DNA of 64,000 nt from NCBI RefSeq assembly GCF_965363235.1, contig NC_134849.1:50352122-50416121 (forward strand), given 5' to 3'. This document shows, in pieces, positions 25,014-37,600 of this stretch (its first letter is position 1; each line of letters opens with the position of its first letter). Below the pieces are notes generated by a model. That model searched no databases and had not been told where the DNA came from. It was given only the letters and a program-made list of their open reading frames with translations. The translations under genes were made by a program, and so were the position numbers. This DNA comes from Mytilus galloprovincialis (lineage: Eukaryota > Mollusca > Bivalvia > Mytilida > Mytilidae).

Positions 25014-26261
25014 GGTTATATAATTAAAATATTTACTTGCAATAACCACTATTCTTTATTCTGATATTAAATTTCATGTCGGAATATCCTGTTTTTTTAC
25101 CTCAAATAGTGTTTCAGATTCCCTAGTTTCTATGGTAACCATTATTTAACTGTCAAAAAAGTTTTTTTTTCTCACAAATGATCATTATTGTTTGTCGTAT
25201 GATCTTTTAAGACTAAGATGTTTATTTTAAGCAAGGTTTGATGATTTTTGATTTTTTTCACTTTCCACCTGAAGCTCTGTGCTTATTGGCACAGCCTCTT
25301 AAATAAACCAAACTGCAGTTTCTCCCGTAGCAATTGTCTTCTACTAATTTAGGGCAGAGTGGGTGGGCTTGATGAAGATAAATCTATGGCTAAAATTATT
25401 TTGACGTCAACAGGAGGAAAATGAGTAAACAATCAATTAAACTACTGGTTCCTGACAGGCAAATACAGAATGTGGCGAGGTTATGAGGTTATACATGTAT
25501 GAGCGCTCAGCTCCCCCTGGTGAAATAGTACGATATATATAAAAACGAACTATCAAAATCATTCGAAAAAAGCCTAAGTCTTCAGATGGATACTAATAGA
25601 AATACATCTAACAAAGCACAGTGTTGCCGTGCATATGTACTATCCATTCTCACAACAAACAGACATTATGTACAGATCTGAGAGTACTCGCAGTTACTGG
25701 CAGCTAGAAAATAAATTATGAAGACATGGATTAATTACGTTACATGTATCATGGTGCAATAATAATATTTGCTGACGATTATCATCACGCATTGGTAATG
25801 GATTGATTCATATCGTAAGCCTAAGGTTAAATAGTCGTCGCAACATTTATAGTACGCACGCTATAGTATATATAAAACCCAATGATGTTGTATTATTTTG
25901 CCCGAGGACCTTAAGTTAACACTGATAAACTGGCAGAGTTTAAAATGTAGAACGTACTAGATATCATGATAAATACACTATAACGCAACAATGAAATACA
26001 AAGTTGAAAATGTAGAACGACTTTTAATACATGTATAAGTATCGAGTGTAAAACAGACATTTAATGAAATATCATAAGTTAGTGGATATACATCGATGTG
26101 TTCTTCACACAGGGTTTTAAACTTAGTATTACCAAATTCATCAGCTTAGTTTTGTAGGATAATTCGTACATAAATAACCCGATATTCTGAGGATAGTGGA
26201 ATTCTTATAGTAGATCATAATTTACAATTTACACTATTTAATAGTTACATTAATTCTTGCA
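25014..26261 (+). other. 5' flank of P450 gene B
   Basis: This is 1.25 kb without a gene, expected to hold the promoter and 5' UTR of P450 B. Two TATA-like strings are present, near 25533-25545 and 25868-25877. No other regulatory site can be supported. Confidence 0.45.
25868..25877 (+). promoter_or_regulatory. Candidate TATA box of P450 gene B
   Basis: TATATATAAA lies about 390 bases before the ATG at 26262. That would give a long 5' UTR or imply an unseen 5' intron. AT-rich surroundings make chance matches likely, and a second similar string lies 330 bases further up. Confidence 0.25.
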
Positions 26262-28573
26262 ATGATTGGTCACATTTTACAATCCGTTGATATATTTGTT
26301 ATTTTAACATTTTTGATTACACTTCTCGTTGCTTACATTTTGTGGAACAATGTGACCCGCACTCCTATTAATATTCCTGGACCTACTCCGTGGCCAATTG
26401 TCGGTAATTTGCCTACATTGGTAGCTTCTATCTTTCAAAATAAAAGTTCTCAGAACAGAAGTGAACGATTTTTAGAACTCCGGGAGAAATATGGAGATTT
26501 AGTGGGTCTCAGTTTTGGAAACTCTACTCAGGTTCTTGTCTTTGGATACGACAAGGTCCATAAAGTGTTGGTCCTGAATGCTGACAAGACAAAATTTCGA
26601 CCATCAAATTCAGCTGTTGCAAAGAAACTGTTTCCAAAAGAAGCAGGTAAGAATTGATATAGATAAAATGTAATAGAATAGAGAATCGAAACGTGGAAGT
26701 TTTTAAGGAGACAAACACAAGCAAAGAGTAAAAAACAGCCACAGCTCTTCCACGTATCCGGAGGAAGGCATCAGATGGCCATTAAACAACAATATATATA
26801 CCATTTCAGCGAAATCGACGACACGCCATAGTCCGAAATATATAAAGAAGATAATTATGAAGTCCTTCCATTCTCTCCGTTTTTATGAAGTCTCTATATT
26901 ATGACCAGAACACGCACTGACATATCTTTCTGCACTAGCGTAAATTCCAAAAAAATCCAAAAGATAAACCAAATTTAAATGTATGCAATGTTATGAACAA
27001 CAAACCTATTTGCAAACATGGCTAAAGTGCATTGATAAGTATGCTCCCGTTATATATCAACATTTTACAAAACACACAAAGAGAAGTTTGGTAAACTTTA
27101 TAACCAGCTATCCAATGACTAGGATAACCAAGGTCAAATGGAGGCCTATTATATACAGGCTACTATAGCATTGCGTCAATGCAACGATATACACTCTAAA
27201 AATAACGATAAAACAGTTATCATATTAAGTTATTGATTGTATGTAAAAAAAGGTTAAAGCTAAGCAAAACATCAGTTTTAAGTGTTGTTAAAGAAATTCA
27301 TATAGCATCGACCTTAATTAGAGAAGATACAGGCTAGTTTATTAAAATTTGGTCTTGATGCAAATTTTTTATGTTGCTTTATTTTCCAAAAGTGTTATAA
27401 GCATATCATATAGATTCGTAAGGTACGTGAACCTCTTTTTCATGATTTTTAAGGGCATACAAAATGTAAGTCTTGATTAACAGTATATTGTTCTTGATTT
27501 ATTTCGATGGAGCATATCAAAATTGACTTTGAGTTCAATTCTAAATAAAATCAACGTAAGATCTTTTTTGAATAGTATTACAACAAAGATTAAAACATGA
27601 AACCTCGTTTAATATGATGATTAGAAAATTGTAATGTGACAGGCAAATTGTCTTGCTCCCACGTAGCCGCAGCACATTAAAAACGTTTAGTTTAATGCCA
27701 TTTAAAATTGCACACATTTCTTATGCTTTGGAAATTCACACGACTGAAGAACTCACTTTTAATGCAACATTTATATTATACTTCAGAGCTTAAGTTCTAT
27801 ATACCGAGTGTAAAATAAAGAGTTGAATATACACTGGCTTAAGACTTTGAGAGAATAAAAAAAAACTTAGATTCCTATTATTAATAATCATTAAACCTAG
27901 GTTTTTTTTATTTCAATGTTTAATAGGAGTTGTTCTGAGTAATGGAAAGGAGTGGGTGGACCTACGAAGATTTACTATGGTCGCACTCAAAGACTTTGGT
28001 GTTGGTAAAAAATCATTAGAAGAGAAAATACAGGAAGAAGCACGATTTCTAGTGGAACTGTTTTCAAGGCAAAATAAAAAGCCTTTTGATGTCAGTAAAG
28101 CATTTTCAAAGGCAACGTCGAATATAATATCGAGTATAACTTTTGGATCAAGGTACGCATAAATAAAATGTGATTCGGTTATTTTTTTGCAGGTTCAGAT
28201 ATTGAAAATCTGAGCTGTTTTAGTAATCATTTGATGTCTTCTGACCAAATTTAAGATCATGTATCAACATAAAATATATACAAAATGACTGAATAAATAG
28301 TAAACGATAAATCTTACGGGACGATGGATAATAACTATTTTCATTTTGGCATATCTTTGTAATCTTTGCGCCGTGTTTGGAAATTTTAAAATTGTTCCAG
28401 CGTTCGCTTAAAATGTATAAATTTCAAGATTTTGATAGAGTCTTAATTTGAATTGACATGATTCATTTGTCATCGTGCTATTACCGAGGAAGGATATCTG
28501 TTATCCGAAATATCTAACATATTGTTCGTTTTATTGTGTTTTTGGTGATGTTTTACCCTTTTAGACTTGTTAC

Positions 28574-28643
<70 letters not shown>

Positions 28644-31600
28644 TTGCCTAACAATGGCAGCAAGTGCAACATAGACGTTGAGCTGCAAAAGATTCTTATC
28701 ATCTACATCCAATTTCACCTGGATAGATGCACGCTTGATAAAGCTAGTTGGTCTAGCGAAATATTGCGTTTATTTTCATCATTTTGTAAATATTTTAAAC
28801 ATTCTTATATTTACATACTAAATAGTGTGTTAAAATTACATTGTTAGGCAATCTATAATTTTATTTGTGTAATTGAATTAATCTCTGTACTGATTAATCC
28901 ACACTCCCATAGATTTGTATGTCATGTGCTGCTATTTATAGGCACTTATATATATAAAACGTCTGAATAATAGTCAACGATTTTTCCCACGTGGGCACAG
29001 TGGATCGTTACAAGTAACGATACATTTACACAATAAAATAAATTATATAAACGCCTAAAAAGTGTACATAACAACACCAATAACATAAAAAGGAACTATA
29101 AATGTAGTTATTTATAAATATTTCGGATAACAGATATCCTCCATCGGTATATATGATTGTGATGTTGAATGAATCAATTATCAGTCTATACTTAGATTAA
29201 GCTGTAACAATCTTGAAATTTATACAATAAAAAAGTCAAACCGAACATCAGGTAAGACGCTTGCACAATTCTAAAAATTTGTTAAACACGACATAGGTTA
29301 TATGACTAATTACATCAGAGAGTTCAAATATATGCTTTAAATAAAAAAATAATAATGTGCGATATGAACTATCACAATTCTAAAGCTTTAACGGTGTCGA
29401 CAATTATGATGTTACAAGAAAGATTGCGTCAATAAGACTTCCAAATAAACAGCACTGAACGGTCTAAATTTGTAAATATTTCAGATTTGACAACGGTAGT
29501 GTAGTTACATTAGAGTCTGCGATGTTTAAAACAAACGGCCGTTAAAATATGATAATAAATTTTGACTAAAGTAAACTAGTTGAACGTGGCTTGGTACTTA
29601 TACATCCCTCAAAAAATTAAGCAATTTAATTTGTTATATTCAACAGATTTATTTTAGAGATGAGTAAGGTAAAGAAATAAAAACAAAGCCTGTAATTATA
29701 AGTAATATAACCCAGATGTGAAGCACTGCATGGTGTCGAACTACATCTTTTCATTTATCCCATTTGGTGCCAAAGTTGTTAATTTTCTTATCCAAAATCT
29801 TTCCCGAGTAAGTCTCCCCTCCCTAGACCAAGCAGAGTATATATATATATATATACAACTCGTCTAAACATCAACCCAACAATGTTAGATCTGTAAATTT
29901 GCTTTTGCAAATTTTTTTGTTCTTCCCTCGCCGGGATTCGAACCCATGCTACTGTGATATCGTGACACCAAATCGCCTGCACTGCAGCCGTCCCGCTAGA
30001 CCACACGACCACCAAAAATAAAGCTTTCAGTGGCTGTGTGTTACCTTTCCTCGTCAGTTTTAATCTAGCGGCGTACTACAGTACATGATATATAAGGCAT
30101 GGAGATGTTATTGTTACAAATCAGCTCAATTACCTATAGTAAAGGATCCTACAAATTAATGTAAGATACAGTTACAGAAAATAATTATATTTGTAAGTAC
30201 GTCTGAGTCAGTGACAACTCTACAACAGATTTATCCACCGGATCGCCATCAATGATGGTGATACATGGCTGTGTACATTATGTATATACAACTCGTCTAA
30301 ACATCAACCCAACAATGTTATATATATATAAGAAAAACTGTGATTTTATCAAAACTGGCAAGCATGATAAGATGTCCAACTAAGTCTCATTGCCAAAATC
30401 GCCAGACGACACATTTTAGAAGTAACTATCATGAAATGGCTTGTGAAGGAGTGTTGTCAATGTTTGAGTATTCACTAAAGTCTATTGGAAAAAAATATAT
30501 TAGATTGATTAATAGGAATTGCGAGGAAATAAATTCAATTTTACTGAAATTTGGTTAAAACGGACGATTTACGAATATTTACAGTCAGGCAAACTTTAAA
30601 TGAAATTTGTCAATAATTGATTAAATTCATTGGTAAGTGCAATCCATAAAGTCGGTCACTTTATATGTATCATAGTAAATGTCAATCTCCTTTGAAGCAA
30701 TTTTTCAAAAGTTTTATCCGGTGATATCCAATACACACATAATTGGATTGATTTGTAAGCCCCCGTCATATTAGATCACGATCGCACTACGCTCACTGCG
30801 ATATAAAATAAATTCAGATCTTAGTGAGGTCGCGGTATGCATGAGTGACATGAAAATGTAAATTTTTGTTTTTTTGCGATGCTAAGTTACTAATCAGTAC
30901 TACGTCCTCTTTACGCTTTAATAAGATCATACTAAGATCATACCACGTTCTGGCGACAGGGCTCTTCTTAAGCCGCAGTCACACTAGACTTCGATCGCAC
31001 CACGCTCATCGCGATTTAAATAAATACAAATTGTGGTGACCTCGCAGTATGAGCAGCATGAAAATGTAAACTTTTGTTTCAATCACGTTGCTACTACGCA
31101 TCATTACGCTTCTACAACGATGCTGCTATGATTATACCACGTTCTCATCACGCTTATTCTGCGAACTCACTACGGTTATCACGATGTCACTACACTCATC
31201 ACGTTCTCACTACGACAATACCACGATTTATCCGATTGCTACACGATCTTACAATGCTTGTTCTGCGATTATAGCACGCTCTTACCACGACCATACCACA
31301 TTTAGGGCTCCTCTAAATAGAGTATCGGTCTTCTTGGTTATTTTACCAACTCAACTTCATCGAACATCTTGAGTGGCATTCTAAAAAAATTAAGAAGGAA
31401 GGTGCATCCCCGATTCGTAATTGAACACAATTTTGCTTATCATATTGAAATCTGTACTGGATATGCAGGAACTCTGAACATCATTTATTTCAGAAAGGTT
31501 TGGTATCAAATGCGTGTTTGCATTATAAAAATATAATAAGATTTATTCCTATGAAGAATAAATCCGGTTATCGGAGGAAAGTGGGCTTACGTTTTGGGAG

Positions 31601-34600
31601 TTGTCCCGCTTTGACACGTACGATACAGCAGAGGGAAGACGCAAAAAATTGGGTTCCGTATGAATTAACTAATGTTTGTTTCAAAAGTTAATAATATTTC
31701 TTTGATTTGGTATATGAAATGGATGTCTTTCAAAAAATCTTATTTTACTGAAAAGGTTCGGAAAGTTTGAAAGATAGGAAAAGCACATGGTTTTGATCCA
31801 GTATAAAAATCTTTTATCTTAGATAGTTCAAAGTTAATTTAATTTTGTAGAAATCTTCTAGTTTCTGTTTGAAATTACTATTACAATGCTTGTTAAAGGG
31901 TATTCCAATATACATGTATTTCATTAATTCAGATAATTTATTAGACCACAAATTTTCTCTGTACTAAGTTGATATTTTAATAGGATTGATTGATTGTTGG
32001 TTGCTTAATGTCCAGTGGCAAATATTTCAGGCATATTTATCAGGACGAATATTTACACAGTGTCTGTAAATTGTGTCATTTTAGGATAATTTAGTTTGTA
32101 TCAAGCGGATACATTGTTATGACACAGTGTCTGTAAATTATGTCTTTTTAGAATAACTTAGTTTGTATCAAGGAGATATTCTGGTAGGACACAGTGTCTG
32201 TAAATTGTGTCTTTTTAGGATAATCTAGTTTGTATCAATTAGTTCCATTGATAGGACAAAGTGTCTGTAAATTGTGTCTTTTAAGGATAATATAGTTGTA
32301 TCAAGTAGATACATTGATATGACAGAGTGTCTGTAAATTGTGTCTTTTAAGGATAATATAGTTTGTATCAAGTAGATATGTTGATAGGACAGTGTCTGTA
32401 AATTGTGTCTTTTAAGGATAATATAGTTTGTATCAAGTAGATATGTTGATAGGACAGTGTCTGTAAATTGTGTCTTTTAAGGATAATATAGTTTGTATCA
32501 AGTAGATATGTTGATAGGACATAGTGTGTTTAATTGTGTCTTTTAAGGATAATATAGTTTGTATCAAGTAGATATGTTGATAGGACAAAGTGTCTGTAAA
32601 TTGTGTCTTTTAAGGATAATATAGTTTGTATCAAGTAGATATGTTGATAGGACAGTGTCTGTAAATTGTGTCTTTTAAGGATAATATAGTTTGTATCAAG
32701 TAGATATGTTAATAGGACACAGTGTCTGTAAATTGTGTCTTTTTAGGATAATTTAGTTTGTATCACGTAGATACATTGATATGACACAGTGTCTGTAAAT
32801 TGTGTCTTTTTAGGATAATTTAGTTTGTATCAAGTAGATACATTGATAGGACAGTGTCTGTAAATTGTGTCTTTTAAGAATAATTTAGTTTGTATCAAGT
32901 AGATATGTTGATAGGACAGTGTCTGTAAATTGTGTTTTTTAAGGATAATTCAGTTTGTATCAAGTAGATATGTTGATAGGACAGTGTCTGTAAATTGTGT
33001 CTTTTAAGGATAATTTAGTTTGTATCAAGTAGATATGTTGATAGGATACAGTGTCTGTAAATTGTGTCTTTTAAGGATAATATAGTTTGTATCAAGTAGA
33101 TATGTTGATAGGACACAGTGTCTGTAAATTGTGTCTTTTAAGGATAATATAGTTTGTATCAAGTAGATATGTTGATAGGACACAGTGTCTGTAAATTGTG
33201 TCTTTTTAAGGATATTTTAGTTTGTATCAAGTAGATACATTGATATGACACAGTGTCTGTAAATTGTGTCTTTTAAGGATAATTTAGTTTGTATCAAGTA
33301 GATATGTTGATAGGATACAGTGTGTGTAAATTGTGTCTTTTAAGGATAATTGAGTTTGTATCAAGTAGATACATTGATATGACACAGTGTCTGTAAATTG
33401 TGTCTTTTAAGGATATTTTAGTTTGTATCAAGTAGATACATTGATAGGACACAGTGTCTGTAAATTGTGTCTTTTAAGGATAATTTAGTTTGTATCAAGT
33501 AGATGCATTGATAGGACACAGTGTCTGTAAATTGTGTCGTTTAAGGATAATTTAGTTTGTATCAAGTAGATACATTGATATGACACAGTGTCTGTAAATT
33601 GTGTCTGATAAGGATAATTTAGTTTGTATCAAGTAGATACATTGATAGGACAAAGTGTCTGTAAATTGTGTCTTTTAAGGATAATTTAGTTTGTATCTAG
33701 TAGATACATTGATATGACACAGTGTCTGTAAATTGTGTCGTTTAAGGATAATTTAGTTTGTATCAAGTAGATAAATTGATATGACACAGTGTCTGTAAAT
33801 TATGTCTTTTAAGGATAATTTAGTTTGTATCAAGTAGATACATTGTTAGGAAACAGTGTCTGTAAATTGTGTCTTATGAGGATAATTTAGTTTGTATCAA
33901 GTAGATACATTGATAGGACAAAGTGTCTGTAAATTGTGTCTTTTAAGGATAATTTAGTTTGTATCAAGTAGATACATTGATAAGACACAGTGTCTGTAAA
34001 TTGTGTCGTTTATGGATGATTTAGTTTGTATCAAGTAGATACATTGATATGACACAGTGTCTGTTAATTATGTCTTTTAAGGATAATTTAGTTTGTATCA
34101 AGTAGATACATCGAAAAGACACAATGTCTGTAAATTGTGTATTTTAAGGATAATTTAGTTTGTATCAAGTAGATACATTGATAGGACACAGTGTCTGTAA
34201 ATTGTGTATTTTAAGGATAATTTAGTTTGTATCAAGTAGATACATTGATAGGACACAGTGTCTGTAAATTGTGTATTTTAAGGATAATTTAGTTTGTATC
34301 AAGTAGATACATTCATAGGACACAGTGTCTGTAAATTGTGTATTTTAAGGATAATTTAGTTTGTATCAAGTAGATACATTGATAGGACACAGTGTCTGTA
34401 AATTGTGTATTTTAAGGATAATTTAGTTTGTATCAAGTAGATACATTGATAGGACACGGTGTCTGTAAATTGTGTATTTTAAGGATAATTTAGTCTGTAT
34501 CAAGTAGATACATTGATAGGACACAGTGTCTGTAAATTGTGTATTTTAAGGATAATTTAGTCTGTATCAAGTAGATACATTGATAGGACACAGTGTCTGT

Positions 34601-37600
34601 AAATTGTGTATTTTTAGTATTTTTGATTTGTATCAAGTAGATACATCAGAAACATAGTGTACATGTCTAGTGGCTTTCGAAGCGTTCCGTAAATTGTATA
34701 ATTATGATATCATTTGGCCACCACTTTTAGAATCACTTAAGGCATTTTTATTGCATGCAACTATATTTATTGCTTATATGTCACTTGAAACAAATTAAAT
34801 GGGTTTATAGGACAGCTAACTGTTATCCGTAAAGAAAGATCACGTTGCAAAATTTTGCTATTATTGTTATCCCATTCTCAAAAACGGATCAATGTTGTCA
34901 TGGTACATGTATAGAAATAACAGAAACTAAACTAGAATATTGTCTAATTTATTTGTTAAAAATATGAAATGCAAAGACCAAAGGTTAAAGTCCCCTTATT
35001 CTCTGACTTTGGTGACAAGTACCAGTGTTCATGTGTTCTAAGTTTTAAAAGTTTGAATACATGTAGGAATAATGGATTCAGTTTCATTTTGAATCGGAGA
35101 TATGGTAAAAACCAATAAGCATGAATAAAGCAGCCACAAGAATGTACACCTTTGCCGCTTAGCTATATATACAATTGGGAGGTTGTTACATAAAATAGCC
35201 TGAAATATATAATAAGCCCGATATATTCACATCTGACGGCGTTACTTTATCTCATGTGGGCAATTGTTTTTTTTTTTCTTATTTCATTACAGGGTAATTT
35301 AAATATAAATATATGTGTGTGGTCATTTAAAAGTACGGTCACGGCGGGTGTGTTGTGTCACTACCGCATTTGTGGCGGTGGTCGAACTCAGTGTCCAATA
35401 ACTCTTGGCATAGCCACTGAATTCGACCATGTGGCGAAAATAGCGACACAACATCTACAAATATATTATGCTTCTTATAATGGAATTATGTATCCGCTGA
35501 GCTTCTGTTTCCCAGGGCCAGCATCCGATATATTTTGGAAGCAATAATGTTAATAAGGATATTATATTGATATATAAGGAAATGACATTATAAGGAATAA
35601 CAATAAGGTGGAAATAAGGAATAAGAATAATGTGGAAATAAGGAATAAGGAATGGACAATAATGTGGAAATAAGGAATAAGGAATGGACAATAATGTGGA
35701 AATAAGGAATAAGGAATGGACTATAAGGTTTAATTATATATACTAGGGACTTGCCAATTATGTTTCTCGGCAGTCCCATTCTTTGTCAAGCCGTGGCCGT
35801 ACAATTTTGTACTTTTGCCAAATAAAATATTTCTTACTTTATATATTTGTATGTCATTTGGCCCCACGTTGTCTCAGATAATAAGATTTATTCCTATGAA
35901 GAATAAATCCGGTTATCGGAGGAAAGTGGGCTTACGTTTTGGGAGTTGTCCCGCTTTGAACACGTGGTGGAACTTGTTATGTATTATGAGTCACGTTAAT
36001 TATTTTAACCTTGATAACTGTGACGTCATCATTCTTTCTTTACCACGTACGATACAGCAGAGGGAAGACGCAAAAAATTGGGTTCCGTATGAATTAACTA
36101 ATGTTTGTTTCAAAAGTTACCCACCCACCCACCACTTAGATAAAAGACATACTCCTAAAATGTAGTTAATATACATGTGTTAAATGTTATATTATGTTAT
36201 ATCATGTTGTTCGTTTTTCTGCTGTTTTTGTTCTATTTTTCAGGTTGAAATGACTGGTAGCTTATTCCGATTGTAATCCCAATCCTTCGTCACGGCTTCA
36301 GACAAAGACTCCGACCATTGTAATCCCAATCCTTCGTCACGGCTTCAGACAAAGACTCCGACCATTTAATGGCGAAAATAGCGACACAACATCTACAAAT
36401 ATATTATGCTTCTTATAATGGAATTATGTATCCGCTGAGCTTCTGTTTCCCAGGGCCAGCATCCGATATATTTTGGAAGCAATAATGTTAATAAGGATAT
36501 TATATTGATATATAAGGAAATGACATTATAAGGAATAACAATAAGGTGGAAATAAGGAATAAGAATAATGTGGAAATAAGGAATAAGGAATGGACAATAA
36601 TGTGGAAATAAGGAATAAGGAATGGACAATAATGTGGAAATAAGGAATAAGGAATGGACTATAAGGTTTAATTATATATACTAGGGACTTGCCAATTATG
36701 TTTCTCGGCAGTCCCATTCTTTGTCAAGCCGTGGCCGTACAATTTTGTACTTTTGCCAAATAAAATATTTCTTACTTTATATATTTGTATGTCATTTGGC
36801 CCCACGTTGTCTCAGATAACTCAGCTTACATACTTACTTATTATATGTATGCATTCTTTTTCGTTGCAGATTTGATTTTAACGATCCAGTTTTTAACCGT
36901 CTACTTGGAAATATAGATTATCTATTTAAAAATAATGCAGCAGCGGAAAATATGATACCTTTACCTTTTTATCTAAATCCATTTAGTAAGGTAAGACAAC
37001 ATTTGAGCATAACTTGTAGGGTATATTATTGTTACCGACAGAGTATGTCTACACTACTTAAGGTAATGTGATTATAAAATGTTGGTGTGTGGACCACGTG
37101 CTATGGACCTTATGGGAAATCCAACTTTCGTCTTCGTTAATTACGCTATGCAGTTATATATATATCCCGTTTCATCATATATGTATTAAGTACTAACGTA
37201 TGTTATGGTTCTCCGGGTTTTGGAATGCAGCATTCCTAATGAATGCGGGTGGTATATATAAAAAAAACACAAGTTCTAACGTATGTCTTTGACACTTCAT
37301 ACTGTGAAATGGAGCGTTACTAAAGAATATATCTAGAAAAACGGTTGAGACGCACCTTTATTAGGCATCATTTTGATTTTGATTTTCCTTCAAAATGTCT
37401 TCTGGACGTATAATAGCTTCCAACAACAGGTGCCGTTCCCATAATGCAAACCAGATTTTATAAATTGGTCTTAACAATTGCAGGTTCCTTTGGCTTTCTC
37501 AACTTTTGGCTGCTACTAGTCCGTATTCAGATAAACCAAAAAATGCAGTAGATGCATAGTTTTATTCTTAGTATGTCTGATAAAGTTATACTTATGGTAC

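Larger units (their letters stand above)
28412..29232. repeat. Foldback: two diverged inverted arms in P450-B intron 2
   Basis: A left arm (about 28412-28567) and right arm (about 29060-29232) are inverted copies with many changes. The best core is GGATATCTGTTATCCGAAATAT (28493) against its inverse near 29123. Also matching are ATAAATTTCAAGAT at the outer ends and the TGTTTTTGGTGATGTT side. Between them lie a (TA)n run and a smaller inverted-repeat element, so a later insertion appears nested in an older foldback. Confidence 0.65.
31534..36816 (-). mobile_element. Rolling-circle-like (Helitron/Helentron-type?) element, head-to-tail dimer
   Basis: Comparison with unit A (site near 3605-3615) defines a 5283-bp insertion. 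On the minus strand it begins TCTGAGACAACG and ends in a perfect 9-bp hairpin, GATTTATTC/GAATAAATC (31540-31564), six bases from the end. It sits between A and T with no target duplication. An identical end-to-start junction occurs at 35878/35879, splitting it into monomers of 4345 and 938 bp. Their shared ends are 35433-35878 = 36371-36816 (446 bp each), and 31534-31690 matches 35879-36118 except for about 92 bases missing in the first. The 3' CTRR of classical Helitrons is absent (it ends TTATTA). No Rep/helicase is encoded, so it is non-autonomous. The class is an inference from termini, target and dimer structure. Confidence 0.6.

Noticed and set aside
29788-30015. 75-codon minus-strand frame and a functional tRNA gene
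   Set aside because: The frame is the SINE read through; the tRNA-like head lacks a clean cloverleaf and is joined to a SINE tail.
32058-34655. CRISPR-like array
   Set aside because: The whole 67-bp unit is repeated with no unique spacers, in an animal genome. It is a minisatellite.
35254-36165. Frames of 97 and 116 codons inside the dimeric element as its encoded proteins
   Set aside because: No recognisable domain; the second is shortened by a 92-base loss in the other copy, so coding is not supported.
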